A program made the position numbers and the translations under genes. The notes under the pieces are model-generated. The model did not search any database. It saw only the letters and a list, made by a program, of their open reading frames with translations, and had not been told where the DNA came from. A stretch of DNA of 57,526 nucleotides from Chitinimonas_A lacunae (lineage in GTDB: Bacteria > Pseudomonadota > Gammaproteobacteria > Burkholderiales > Chitinimonadaceae): positions 1 to 57,526 of the forward strand of contig NZ_JBHSBU010000004.1 in NCBI RefSeq assembly GCF_042650885.1, in the 5' to 3' direction. This document shows positions 1 to 8,700 of the stretch, piece by piece. The number at the start of each line of letters is the position of its first letter. The first letter of the stretch is position 1.

Positions 1-1
1 C

Positions 2-781
2 CTCGCCGATGGCAGCGCATGGAGCGCGCGCCGCCCACCAGACGGCTTGCTGACGATCCCCGTCGAGGGCGTGCTGGTCCCACGCGAATCCAACGTCAAC
101 CTGTGCGCGACCCAGACCAGCTACGAATCTCTTCGCGCCCAACTGGTGGCCGGCATCGACGACCCGCGCGTCGATGCGCTGGCAATGGTGTGCGACTCGC
201 CTGGCGGCGCCGTCACGGGTTGCTTCGAGCTATCCGCCGACATCGCCGAGGCGCGCAAGATCAAACCGATTCACGCGATCGTTTATCACAGCGCTTTCTC
301 AGCCTGCTACTCGCTGGCCAGCGCCTGTACCGACATCACGCTGTCCACCAGTGCCGGCGTCGGCTCCATCGGGGTCGTGATGAAGCACGCCGATTTCTCG
401 CAGCAGCTTGCCACCGAAGGCGTCAAGGTCACGACGATTTACCGCGGCGCCCGGAAAGTCGACCTCGCCCCTGAATCGCCGCTGAGCGAAGACGCCCTGG
501 CCGTCGCCGAAGCCCGCATCGAGCACTACTACCAAATGTTCGTGGACACGGTCGCCTCCAACCGCGGCTTATCGGCGGACGTAGTCCGCGCCACCGAAGC
601 CGGTTTGTTCTTTGGCGAACAGGCTGTCGCTGCCGGTTTGGCCGACCGCGTCGAATCCCAACAGCAGGCGATCAACCGACTGGCCGCCGAGATCGCCGGC
701 CGACGCAACAAGCCCACCGCAGCGCCGGCGCGACGCGCCACGGCCCGAGCCGCCGCCATGGCGATGGCTACTCAGCTTTAA
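2..781 (+). CDS. S49-family phage capsid protease (C-terminal part, start lies beyond the window edge)
   Basis: This is a ClpP/SppA-fold serine protease that matures the prohead. The open frame already runs at base 2 with no start codon, so the N-terminus lies off this edge; the gene beginning at 57349 looks like the missing part. The core motif LVxxxxxPGG-like segment is seen as CDSPGGAVTG. The likely nucleophile serine is in HSAFSACYSLAS and the likely general-base lysine in YRGARKVDL, the S49 Ser/Lys dyad arrangement. The alanine/arginine-rich tail may be low-complexity. It directly precedes the major capsid gene, as is usual when protease and capsid are separate genes. Confidence 0.85.
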   Translation, partial: LADGSAWSARRPPDGLLTIPVEGVLVPRESNVNLCATQTSYESLRAQLVAGIDDPRVDALAMVCDSPGGAVTGCFELSADIAEARKIKPIHAIVYHSAFSACYSLASACTDITLSTSAGVGSIGVVMKHADFSQQLATEGVKVTTIYRGARKVDLAPESPLSEDALAVAEARIEHYYQMFVDTVASNRGLSADVVRATEAGLFFGEQAVAAGLADRVESQQQAINRLAAEIAGRRNKPTAAPARRATARAAAMAMATQL

Positions 782-808
782 CCCCGCGCAGTACCTCAAC
801 CCCACACG

Positions 809-829
809 AACCGCCTTCGGGCGGTTTTT
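809..829 (+). terminator. Short intrinsic terminator-like hairpin between protease and capsid
   Basis: CCGCC/GGCGG stem with a UUCG loop followed by five T residues. Short hairpins of this kind recur between the structural genes, so read-through in the late phase is likely. Confidence 0.5.
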
Positions 830-851
830 GCATTTCTGGAGAAACAAATCC

Positions 852-2195
852 ATGTCCCAAATCCTGGAACTTAAGAACCGTCGCGCAGCTATTGCGGCTC
901 GTGCCGACGAGTTGTCCAAACTCGAAGCCGGCGGCACCGAACTGACCGCCGAACAGCTCGACGAAGTGGCTGCGCTGCAAAAGGAATTTAACGAACTGGG
1001 CGCAAAGCTGACACGCCTGGAGGCCACCCAGCGAATGGTGGCCGAAACGGCCCAACAGGTCGAAAGTCTGACGTCGCCCCAGCCGCCGCCCAGCAGCAGC
1101 AAGGTTCCGGCTCAAGCTCGTTCCGATGTTGAATTCCGCCCCAACGCCCTTGGCCGCCTCATTGGCGCCATCGGCGACCTGCGCGGCATGCATCCGCTCG
1201 CTGCGGCGCCGTATGCGGCCGAGCGCTACGGCGAAGACATCGGCGCTGTACTCGCCAACAACCAAGCAACCGGCGGCGCGGTGTTGATCCCGCAAAACCT
1301 GAATAGCGAAATCATCGAGTTGATGACGCCGCGCGCGGTGGTTCGCCAGATGGGCGCTCGGGCCGTTCCGCTTCCCAATGGCAACATGGGATTCGGCCGA
1401 AACAAGGGCGGTATCGTTGGTGGCTACGTCACGCAAGTGGGTGATCCGGTGACCGACCGCATCAAGGTCGGCGGTCAGAAGTACGACGGCGTGAAGATGA
1501 ACTCGAAGACCTTCGCCGGTCTCGTTCCCATCCACAACGATCTGCTGCGCAACTCGATCAGCGCGTTTTCTCAAGCCCAGATCCAAGACGATATGTCGAT
1601 CGGTCTGGCCACCCAAGAAGACCAGCAGTTCATCCGCGGCAGCGAGGACGGCGGCAAAGCGCCCAAAAGCCTGTTGGGCTGGACGGTTCCGGCTCACCGC
1701 CTCGTGCAGACCCCGCTGCCGGCCGACCGGATCGGGATTATCGAGGCCGTTAAGGCCGATACGAGCCGGATGATGTTGTGCCTGCTGGGCAACAACAGCG
1801 CCATGCGTAAACCGGGCTGGCTCATGTCGCCGCGGACCTACCTGTTTCTGCTCGACCTGGTCGACGGCAACGGCAATAAGGTCTACCCGGAAATCGCGAA
1901 CAGCATGTTCCGCGGCTATCCAATCGGCGCCACGAACAACGTCCCGTCCAACCTCGGGGCCAGCGGCAAAGAGACTGAGCTGTACTTCGTCGATTTCGGC
2001 GATTGCATGATCGGCGAGGACGGCCCGATGGAGTTCGCCGTCTCCACCGAGACCACCTACTACAACGCCGACGGCGTGCTGGTCAGCGCATTCCAAAACA
2101 ACGAAACCCTGATCCGGGTGATCTTCCGCCACGACTTTGCCCCGCGCCACGTCGAGAACATCGTCGTGCTGGAAAAGCTGACCTGGGGCGCCTGA
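852..2195 (+). CDS. HK97-family major capsid protein
   Basis: A 447-residue protein that forms the phage head shell. The N-terminal ~110 residues are a charged coiled coil rich in E, K, A and Q, typical of the scaffolding delta domain removed by the protease. A Pro/Ser-rich linker precedes the HK97-fold body, which has the usual VVRQMG, VPIHNDLLR and RVIFRHDFA-type segments. The start at 852 is preceded by TGGAGAAACAAATCC; a longer in-frame opening upstream overlaps the protease gene and is rejected. Position after protease and before the adaptor genes fits. Confidence 0.92.
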   Translation: MSQILELKNRRAAIAARADELSKLEAGGTELTAEQLDEVAALQKEFNELGAKLTRLEATQRMVAETAQQVESLTSPQPPPSSSKVPAQARSDVEFRPNALGRLIGAIGDLRGMHPLAAAPYAAERYGEDIGAVLANNQATGGAVLIPQNLNSEIIELMTPRAVVRQMGARAVPLPNGNMGFGRNKGGIVGGYVTQVGDPVTDRIKVGGQKYDGVKMNSKTFAGLVPIHNDLLRNSISAFSQAQIQDDMSIGLATQEDQQFIRGSEDGGKAPKSLLGWTVPAHRLVQTPLPADRIGIIEAVKADTSRMMLCLLGNNSAMRKPGWLMSPRTYLFLLDLVDGNGNKVYPEIANSMFRGYPIGATNNVPSNLGASGKETELYFVDFGDCMIGEDGPMEFAVSTETTYYNADGVLVSAFQNNETLIRVIFRHDFAPRHVENIVVLEKLTWGA

Positions 2196-2212
2196 TCTAC
2201 CTACCGCCTACA

Positions 2213-2235
2213 CGCCGGGCCTTGCTCGGCGTTTT
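2213..2235 (+). terminator. Short terminator-like hairpin after capsid gene
   Basis: CGCCG/CGGCG stem followed by TTTT, just upstream of the next ribosome-binding site. Confidence 0.4.
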
Positions 2236-2253
2236 CCTTCTGGAGCAACCGCC

Positions 2254-2493
2254 ATGCAAGAAAACGTCATCGTTAAATTCACCCGGGCTTGGCGTCACTA
2301 CAACCCTGGCGAATACGCCGGCTTCGACCCGCTGACCGCCAAAGACTTGGTGGACAGCACGGCCGCCGAATACCACAAGACCGACGATTTCGAAGAGGGC
2401 GCCGCTGGCGTGGCGCCGTCCACCGAGGTGTTGACCGCCGCCGAAAAGCCGGCCGACAAGTCGAAGAAGCCCGTCGCCGACAAGGCGCCTTGA
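2254..2493 (+). CDS. Small phage head protein of unknown function
   Basis: 79 residues, starting VIVKFTRAWRHYNPGE and ending in a lysine/alanine-rich tail. A GGAG sequence lies nine bases before the ATG. A short protein between the major capsid and the head-tail adaptor is common in HK97-like genomes, where such proteins are often described as head or adaptor accessory proteins. No domain that assigns a function is visible. Its stop overlaps the region where the next gene starts, so the two are probably translated together. Confidence 0.65.
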   Translation: MQENVIVKFTRAWRHYNPGEYAGFDPLTAKDLVDSTAAEYHKTDDFEEGAAGVAPSTEVLTAAEKPADKSKKPVADKAP

Positions 2494-2495
2494 CC

Positions 2496-3071
2496 GTGGC
2501 CGCCGTGGTGATCGAGCGCAGCGCCACGGCGGTGCTGACGCTCGACGAAATCTACCGCCAGCGGCGTCGGCATCGAGGCATTGCCGAAGAAGACGACCAC
2601 CTGCAGTTCCTGGAGCGCGTCGCCGTCCGGGCCTGCGAAGGCCGGATCGGCGGCCCGCTGCTCACAGCCCGCTGTCGCGAAGTGCTACGCGAATTCCCCC
2701 GTGTGCCGTGGCTCCACCTCGACCTCGCCCGCGCCCAGCCGCCCACCAGCATCACCGTGAACGGCCAGCCTTGGTCTGGCTGGACCAGTCAGCCGGCCGA
2801 CCGGGGGCGGCTGCTGCGGATCGAGCCAGCCGGCGAGCGCTGGCCAACCGTGACGCCCGGCGCCGGCGCGGTCGTGATCGAGTACGACGCGGGTTTCGGT
2901 CCGTCACCGGCCGATGTGCCGGAGGACATCCGGGCATGGCTGCTCTATCGCGTCGGCACCATGGACGAATACCGCGAGGAATTCATCACCGGCGCCACCG
3001 TCGTCGAGCTGCCGACGAAGTTCGTCGACGGTCTCCTGAAACCCTACAAACCTAACCAGGTGCATCTATGA
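2496..3071 (+). CDS. Head-tail adaptor protein (phiE125 gp8-like)
   Basis: 191 residues from a GTG at 2496; a TTG at 2490 overlapping the preceding stop is an alternative. The N-terminal helical part followed by the segment LREFPRVPWLHLDLARAQ, a central SITVNG strand, then an YDAGFG-type segment and DIRAWLLYRVGTMDEYRE near the C-terminus, is the pattern of the phiE125 gp8/HK97 gp6 connector family. These proteins form a ring below the portal. It ends in an ATGA overlap with the next gene. Confidence 0.75.
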   Translation: MAAVVIERSATAVLTLDEIYRQRRRHRGIAEEDDHLQFLERVAVRACEGRIGGPLLTARCREVLREFPRVPWLHLDLARAQPPTSITVNGQPWSGWTSQPADRGRLLRIEPAGERWPTVTPGAGAVVIEYDAGFGPSPADVPEDIRAWLLYRVGTMDEYREEFITGATVVELPTKFVDGLLKPYKPNQVHL

Positions 3072-3613
3072 GAGCAGGACAACTCCGCACCGCTGCGGCG
3101 CTCTGGCGCCCTGACGGTGCTGGCTGGGTGCCCGTGGCGCCACAGCACTGGTGGATCGACGTTCGCGACCGCGAGGCCGACAACCCCTCTCCGCGCGGCC
3201 TGCGCGCCGCCACCTCGCCGATGGCCTATGCGCGCGCCTCGCCGGAGCTACGGGCCGGCCGATACCTCGTCACGCTGTGGGATCACCGGCTGTTGCTGAT
3301 CGATGCCGTGCGCGATAAGCCCGGCGACCGTGGTGGGGTCGTACTGGATCTGACCGAGCTGGCCGGCGAGCCGGCGATATTCCTGCCGAATGCGGGCGGC
3401 GAGATCGTTACGCGCGTCCACCTTCGCGAAGCTGCGCCGGACAACACCCCGATGGCCAAGCGGCAATGGCGGGCCGAACTGCCCGTCTTCGAGGTCAGCC
3501 GGCCACAGCCGGGCGAGCAGCTCGTCATGCGCGGCCGGGCATGGAAGATCCTGAAGCTGGCTGACGACGGCGACGATGGCGTGATCCGCTCCGCGTGGGT
3601 AGCGCCGGCATGA
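3068..3613 (+). CDS. Head closure / head-tail joining protein
   Basis: 181 residues. The N-terminus (RAGQLRTAAALWRPDG) and the C-terminal pattern (RGRAWKILKL...DDGVIRSAWVAPA) match the small beta-barrel head-tail joining (SPP1 gp16-like) proteins. It starts four bases inside the preceding gene and overlaps the next by ATGA, so it belongs to the connector operon. The assignment rests on size, order and these segments. Confidence 0.65.
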   Translation: MRAGQLRTAAALWRPDGAGWVPVAPQHWWIDVRDREADNPSPRGLRAATSPMAYARASPELRAGRYLVTLWDHRLLLIDAVRDKPGDRGGVVLDLTELAGEPAIFLPNAGGEIVTRVHLREAAPDNTPMAKRQWRAELPVFEVSRPQPGEQLVMRGRAWKILKLADDGDDGVIRSAWVAPA

Positions 3614-4221
3614 TCAGGGTTTCGCTCAACAGTATCGATCGCGCGGCAGCCGAGACCCGCGTCAAGGCGACGGCGCTGGATCAAGTCGCTGTCGCCGCCG
3701 TGAATGAGGTGGCCAGCGAGGTCCGACAGAAAGAACTGATCCCGGAATTCTCAAGCAAGACGGGCGTCCCACGCCGCACGCTGGGCGCGCGCATCGAAGT
3801 GAGGCGTGCCACGGTGGGCAATCCCGTTGCTGAGATTCGCGCTTCCGGCGCGGGTATCCCGGCCAAGCTGTTCCGGTTCCGGGCCGAGGCCACGGCCGAG
3901 CCAACCCGGGCGCGAGTCGTCGTGGATTGGGTCGTCAGTGGTAGCAAGGTCGCCGCTGGCTTTATCAATCCGCGCGGCAAGGCTCGGACGCCCCTGCGGA
4001 CGTACAGCTCGAAAGAGGACAAGCGCCGGGCCACCACGCGGTACTACCGTATCAAGGCCGGCAAAAGCGCCCAGAAGGTAGATGATCTCGACGATGCGCT
4101 GGCGCCCTCGACAGCCACGATGATTCAGCACAAAGTCGCTGCGGACCGGGGCTTCCTGGATCGAATCCAAACCCATGTCGCCCGCGTGTTTGCTGCCCGG
4201 ATCACACAACGGAAGCCCTAA
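3610..4221 (+). CDS. Minor tail / tail completion protein (gpZ-like)
   Basis: 203 residues, basic, with a helical N-terminus and a central stretch typical of lambda gpZ-like tail completion proteins, which sit where head and tail meet. The ATG at 3610 overlaps the previous stop; a GTG-type start at 3595 would extend it by five residues but has no better ribosome site. Assignment depends mainly on gene order between head closure and tail terminator. Confidence 0.6.
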   Translation: MIRVSLNSIDRAAAETRVKATALDQVAVAAVNEVASEVRQKELIPEFSSKTGVPRRTLGARIEVRRATVGNPVAEIRASGAGIPAKLFRFRAEATAEPTRARVVVDWVVSGSKVAAGFINPRGKARTPLRTYSSKEDKRRATTRYYRIKAGKSAQKVDDLDDALAPSTATMIQHKVAADRGFLDRIQTHVARVFAARITQRKP

Positions 4222-4223
4222 CC

Positions 4224-4664
4224 ATGACGATGATTGCCACGACCGAAGACGCGCAAGACGGCGTGCTCGCTTTGCTTAGGCAGATCCTGCCAACCAATGG
4301 CTATCAGACCGATCTGGGTGCCCGTATCTTCCAGACGGCAGAAGGCATCCCACAGGAGACGGCCAGCCCCTTGGCTGCCCTGATCGGCTGGCGGGATGAG
4401 GACGGCGGCCTTTCGGGCAGTGATGGTCGAATGACCCGCCTGACTACGGACTTTGAGGCGTACCTCGACGGCATTGACGACGAATCCCGCAAGGCGGCGC
4501 ATCGGCTCACGCGCGATCTGAAGGTTGCGGCGCGGCGCGCGAGCCCGTTCCGACGTAAACAGGTCAAGCTCTCCGCGCTGGAAGTGGGCGAACCCGCACC
4601 CGGCGACAACTTCACGTTGGTGCGCTTTTCGATCACGGTCGAGTTTGAGGAGCGGTTCACCTAG
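4224..4664 (+). CDS. Tail terminator-like protein (gpU-like)
   Basis: 146 residues. The N-terminal helix DGVLALLRQILPTNGYQTDLG followed by alternating strands and a C-terminal LVRFSITVEFEERF resembles the tail-terminator fold that caps the tail tube. It lies two bases after the previous stop and before the tail tube gene, the usual position. Confidence 0.6.
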   Translation: MTMIATTEDAQDGVLALLRQILPTNGYQTDLGARIFQTAEGIPQETASPLAALIGWRDEDGGLSGSDGRMTRLTTDFEAYLDGIDDESRKAAHRLTRDLKVAARRASPFRRKQVKLSALEVGEPAPGDNFTLVRFSITVEFEERFT

Positions 4665-4684
4665 CCCCACTCCCTCCCCAGGAA

Positions 4685-4708
4685 CGCCCGCCTTTGCGCG
4701 GGCGTTTT
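4685..4708 (+). terminator. Terminator-like hairpin before the tail genes
   Basis: CGCCCGC/GCGGGCG 7-bp stem followed by TTTT. Confidence 0.5.
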
Positions 4709-4728
4709 GCATTCATGGAGTTGCCTTT

Positions 4729-4914
4729 ATGCGCATCACCCTGCAACGCCCTCACACCCACGCCGGCCAGTCATTGTCTGCCGGCACCGAACTGACGCTC
4801 GACGACGACACCGCCCGATGGTTGATCAATCAAGGCGTCGCCACCCCCTCTCCCATCGAAACCCCGCCGCAGCGCGGCAACAAGAAGGACAGAAACCATG
4901 CTGGACACGAGTAA
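4729..4914 (+). CDS. Small phage protein before the tail tube gene
   Basis: 61 residues, starting at the ATG at 4729; the longer reading from 4525 overlaps the tail terminator gene and lacks support. The first 40 residues (LQRPHTHAGQSLSAGTEL, then DDTARWLINQGVA) have the look of a small phage family in which a short beta-hairpin precedes a helix ending in a 'gly-valine' turn. It overlaps the tail tube gene by 17 bases. Function unknown. Confidence 0.6.
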   Translation: MRITLQRPHTHAGQSLSAGTELTLDDDTARWLINQGVATPSPIETPPQRGNKKDRNHAGHE

Positions 4915-5671
4915 GCTAATCGTCGATCACACCCTCAGCACCTTCGGTGGCCAAGGGTCCGTCATGCTGGCCCCCCGCTGGCTGCCGAGTCGCATTTACG
5001 GCCACCTGGGCAACACCCCTGGCGCGGAGCTTTCGCAAAAGATCACCAAGAAGGCGTTCAAGGAATCCCAGACGGGCAAACGCCAGACTGTGGGCTACCG
5101 CATCACGGAGCGCGAAGGTGAACTGGCTCTCAAGATTCAAGCCTTCAGGAAGAACCTGGATCTGATTCTGAACGGCCTGACCTTCTCGAAAGCGGCCGGC
5201 ACGGTGACAGAGGAGGCACTACCGGCCGGTCTGGTGGTCGGCAATATCGTCGGCTTGCAGAACATGGGCGTGTCCGAGCTGGTCATCAAAGACAGCGCCG
5301 CCCAGCCCGCCACGCTGGTCGAGGGCAAGCACTACGAATACTCGGTACACGGTGGCATTCGTTTTCTGGATGTGGCCGGCTTCACCCAGCCCTTCAAGGC
5401 CGACTACAAGTACGAGGCCACCGAAAGCTCTACCGTGATGAGCGGTGGGCTGCGGGAGTACGCCGTCCGGATCGAGGGACTGAACGCCGACGATGGCGAG
5501 CCGGTCCTGATCGAGCTGTGGCGGGTGGGCGGCGACCCGGTCGACAAGCTGGCGCTCATCAGCGACGACACGGAAGTCTTCGACCTGAAGCTGCCCCTGA
5601 TGGCCGATCTGTCCCGACCGGCAGAAGGCCCACTTGGCCAGTTTGGCCGCATCACCTTCCTGAAAAAATAA
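4898..5671 (+). CDS. Major tail tube protein
   Basis: 257 residues, at the standard place just before the tape measure gene. It has the strand-rich composition expected of tail tube proteins. Segments such as VEGKHYEYSVHGGIRFLD and FKADYKYEATESS are similar in style to tube proteins of other siphophages of Pseudomonadota. A terminator-like hairpin follows immediately. The product polymerises as hexameric rings around the tape measure protein. Confidence 0.75.
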   Translation: MLDTSKLIVDHTLSTFGGQGSVMLAPRWLPSRIYGHLGNTPGAELSQKITKKAFKESQTGKRQTVGYRITEREGELALKIQAFRKNLDLILNGLTFSKAAGTVTEEALPAGLVVGNIVGLQNMGVSELVIKDSAAQPATLVEGKHYEYSVHGGIRFLDVAGFTQPFKADYKYEATESSTVMSGGLREYAVRIEGLNADDGEPVLIELWRVGGDPVDKLALISDDTEVFDLKLPLMADLSRPAEGPLGQFGRITFLKK

Positions 5672-5690
5672 CCTGTTTTCCCCTCCACCA

Positions 5691-5721
5691 AGCGCGGCCC
5701 GCCAGCCGCGCTTTTTGTTTT
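5691..5721 (+). terminator. Intrinsic terminator after tail tube gene
   Basis: AGCGCGGC/GCCGCGCT 8-bp stem followed by CTTTTTGTTTTT. High tube-protein expression relative to the tape measure protein could be set here. Confidence 0.6.
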
Positions 5722-5734
5722 TCCGGACACTGCA

Positions 5735-8700
5735 ATGGCTAATTCGAACGCAATGGTTGCCGAGGTACTGATTGCTGCGCGCACCACGGGTGCCCAGGAA
5801 TTGCAGAGCCTGGCCCGGGATATGGACCGTCTGGCCGAGCGTGCCACGCTCGCTGGCGACCAGTCGGCCCAAAGCTATGCCGCGATGGCGGCTGGGCTGC
5901 GTGCCGCCGCCGAGCGCTCGAAGGACATGGCGGTGGCCACCCAGGCCTTGCAGGAATTGGCCCGCGTCGGCGCGGTCACATCTACCCAGGTTGCCGATCT
6001 GACCAGCAAAATGGATCGGCTCGCCCGGCTCGACAAGGCGATCAATGAATTTAAGGCGCTGACCCTGCAAGAGCAGGCAGCCGCCGAGCAGTTCCAGCGC
6101 CTGCGCGGCGAGCTGCTCACGGTGCAAAAGCAGTTCGACGCCACCACCAATCCGACCAGCAAACTCAAGCGAGAACTCGCCCAGGCCAGCGAGGCCACCC
6201 GCCAGGCGCATGCGCGGATGGAGCAGCTGCGTTCGCAGCTTGGTGCCACCGGCGCCCAGCTTCAAACGGCCGGCGTCGATACGGCCCGGCTGACCCAGGC
6301 GCAGCAAAATCTGAAAGCCAGCTACGGTGAGCTGGCGCAAGCCGCCAAGCAGCTGACCCAGATCGGGGACGCACGCCAGGTGCTGGGCCTGCGCGCGCAT
6401 CAAGAGGTCAACGCCGAGATTCAGAAGGTCAAAGCCGCTTACGACGTGCTGCGCAGCAGCGGCAAGCTGACGGCGGCTGAGCTGGTGCAGGCCGGTGACG
6501 CGGTCAAACGGAAAATCAGCGAACTGGAGCAGCAGACCCGCGCGGCCATGGACAGCCTGGGCGACATGCGCGGCACCCTGGCCGGCCTGGCTGCCAGCGC
6601 GGCGGGGCTGACCATCGTCACCAACAAGGCAACCGATTTTCAGTCGGCGATGGCCGATGTGGCCAAGAAATCGGGGGCCAGTGAAGAGGTGCTCGGGAAG
6701 CTGGGCAGCCGGATCAAAGAGCTGGCGCCCGATCTGGGACGGGGCGCTACCGAAGTCGCCAATATGGCGGCGGCTGGGGCGCAGCTCGGCGTTCAGGTTC
6801 CCGATCTCGAAACCTACATTCTCACCGCTGGCCGCATTGCCAATAGCTGGGGCGTCACCGCTGACGCGGCCGGTATTGCGGTGGCCCAGCTTTCCAATCT
6901 GTACAAACTATCCATCCAGGAAGTGGGCGTGTTGGCGGGCGCCATCGACGCGCTGGGCGACTCGACGGCTGCCACGGAAAGCCAGATCCTCGATGTAATG
7001 ACCCGGATTGGCGGCAGTGCAGCCCAGTTCGGCTTGGCTGGCGAGCAGGCCGGCGCGCTCGGCGCTGCCATGATCTCGCTCGGCAGCACATCAGAAACGG
7101 CCAGCACCGCGATCAACGCCCTGCTGTCGCGGCTTAATACCGCGAGCCTGCAAGGGGCCGATTTCCAGGCGGGCCTGGCGCAGATCGGGCTGACCGCCGA
7201 GCAAATGGCGGCGGCTGTCCGTGGCAACCCTCAGCGCGCCCTGAATGATTTCCTAGGCACGCTGCAAAAGCTCGACCGGCAGACGCAGTCCGAGGTGGTC
7301 GGCCGGATGTTCGGCGCCGAATACGCGCCCGCGATCGGCAAGCTGGTCACGGGCCTGGACGCCTACCAAAAGGCCCTGGGCACGGTCGCGGACAAGAGCA
7401 GCTACGCAACCCGGCTGGTCGACGCTTTCAACAGTCGAACCAAGACCACGCAATACCAGCTCGATCGTGCCAGTAGCGCCATGGAAGTGGCGGCCATCAA
7501 TATCGGCTCGGTGTTTTTGCCGATGGTGGCTGCCGCTGCCGATACGGTGGGCGATCTGGCCATTGGCGTGGCAGAGCTTGCCGAGACCTACCCGGCCCTT
7601 GCCGGGCTTGCCACTACCGCCGTCACGATCGTGGGTTCACTGGGCGCCCTAAAGCTGGCCTTCGTGGGCCTGCAGATGGCCAGCGGCAACGCCATTGCCG
7701 CACTGGCGTCGCGGCTTACCGTGCTTGAACCGGTCTTGCAGGGCATCACCACGCAGGCCGGGTTGATGAAAATGGCCTTTGCTGGCCTGGGCTCATTGGT
7801 CGCGGGCTTCGCGATCGGCACGTACCTGCACGACCAGTTCGAGTGGGCGCGCGATGCCGGCGCCCGTCTCGTTGGCATCCTCGGCGAGATCAAACTCGCC
7901 GGTCAGTTGATCGCTGACCTGCAGCTGGCGCCGTTCACCGATGACACCATGGTGGCGTCGGTCGAACGATACAAAAAGGCGGTACAGGAACACCGCGAGA
8001 CAGTGCGCGCGCTGATCGACGATGCCGCGATCGTGCCCGGCCAAACGGCCGCTACCACGCAGCAGCTGTCTGATGCGGTGGAGCAGCATCGCGCCAAACT
8101 CAAGGCGGCTGAGGAGTCGTATAGCGGGCTGAGTGAAAGTGCCCGATCCGCGATGATGCGGCTCGACACCGTGACCCGCAGCAGTCAGATCAATACCGAG
8201 TTGTTCGCCGCCGCGCTCAATGACGCCATGAAAGCCGCGGACAGCCCGGCTGCGTTTCAGTCGTTGCGCGTGATCCTGCAAGGGCTGGTGAACGACGGGA
8301 AGCTGACCAAGGACGCCGTTACCGATCTCGCGGCCGAACTCAACAAGCTGGAGCAGGGGCTGTCGGCGCCTGTAGACCGGGTGGGCGAATTGATCGGCCG
8401 GCTCCAGCAGCTCGGCCCGATCGCCACAGAATCCACCGTCGAAGCGCGCACACAGATCGAGGCGAACATCGGCGCCGGCTTGGCCAAGATCACCGATGAG
8501 GAGCTGCCCCGCCTGGCCGAACAGACGCGCAAAAAGTTCGGCGAGATGTCCGGGGCTGCCCGGGTGGTTGCGGGCGAGGCCCTGCAACGGTTGGGGGTCG
8601 ATGCTGATCGGGCGCTCGACGGCATTTCCGCCGAGAGCAAGCGGGCCACGGCATCACTTAAGGCCCTGGGAGCCACGGGCTTGGCCACGGGTGTGCAGCT

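Noticed and set aside
768..2150. Long leftward open frame across the capsid gene
   Set aside because: Opposite-strand shadow of a clear capsid gene in GC-rich DNA; no ribosome site and no recognisable protein.
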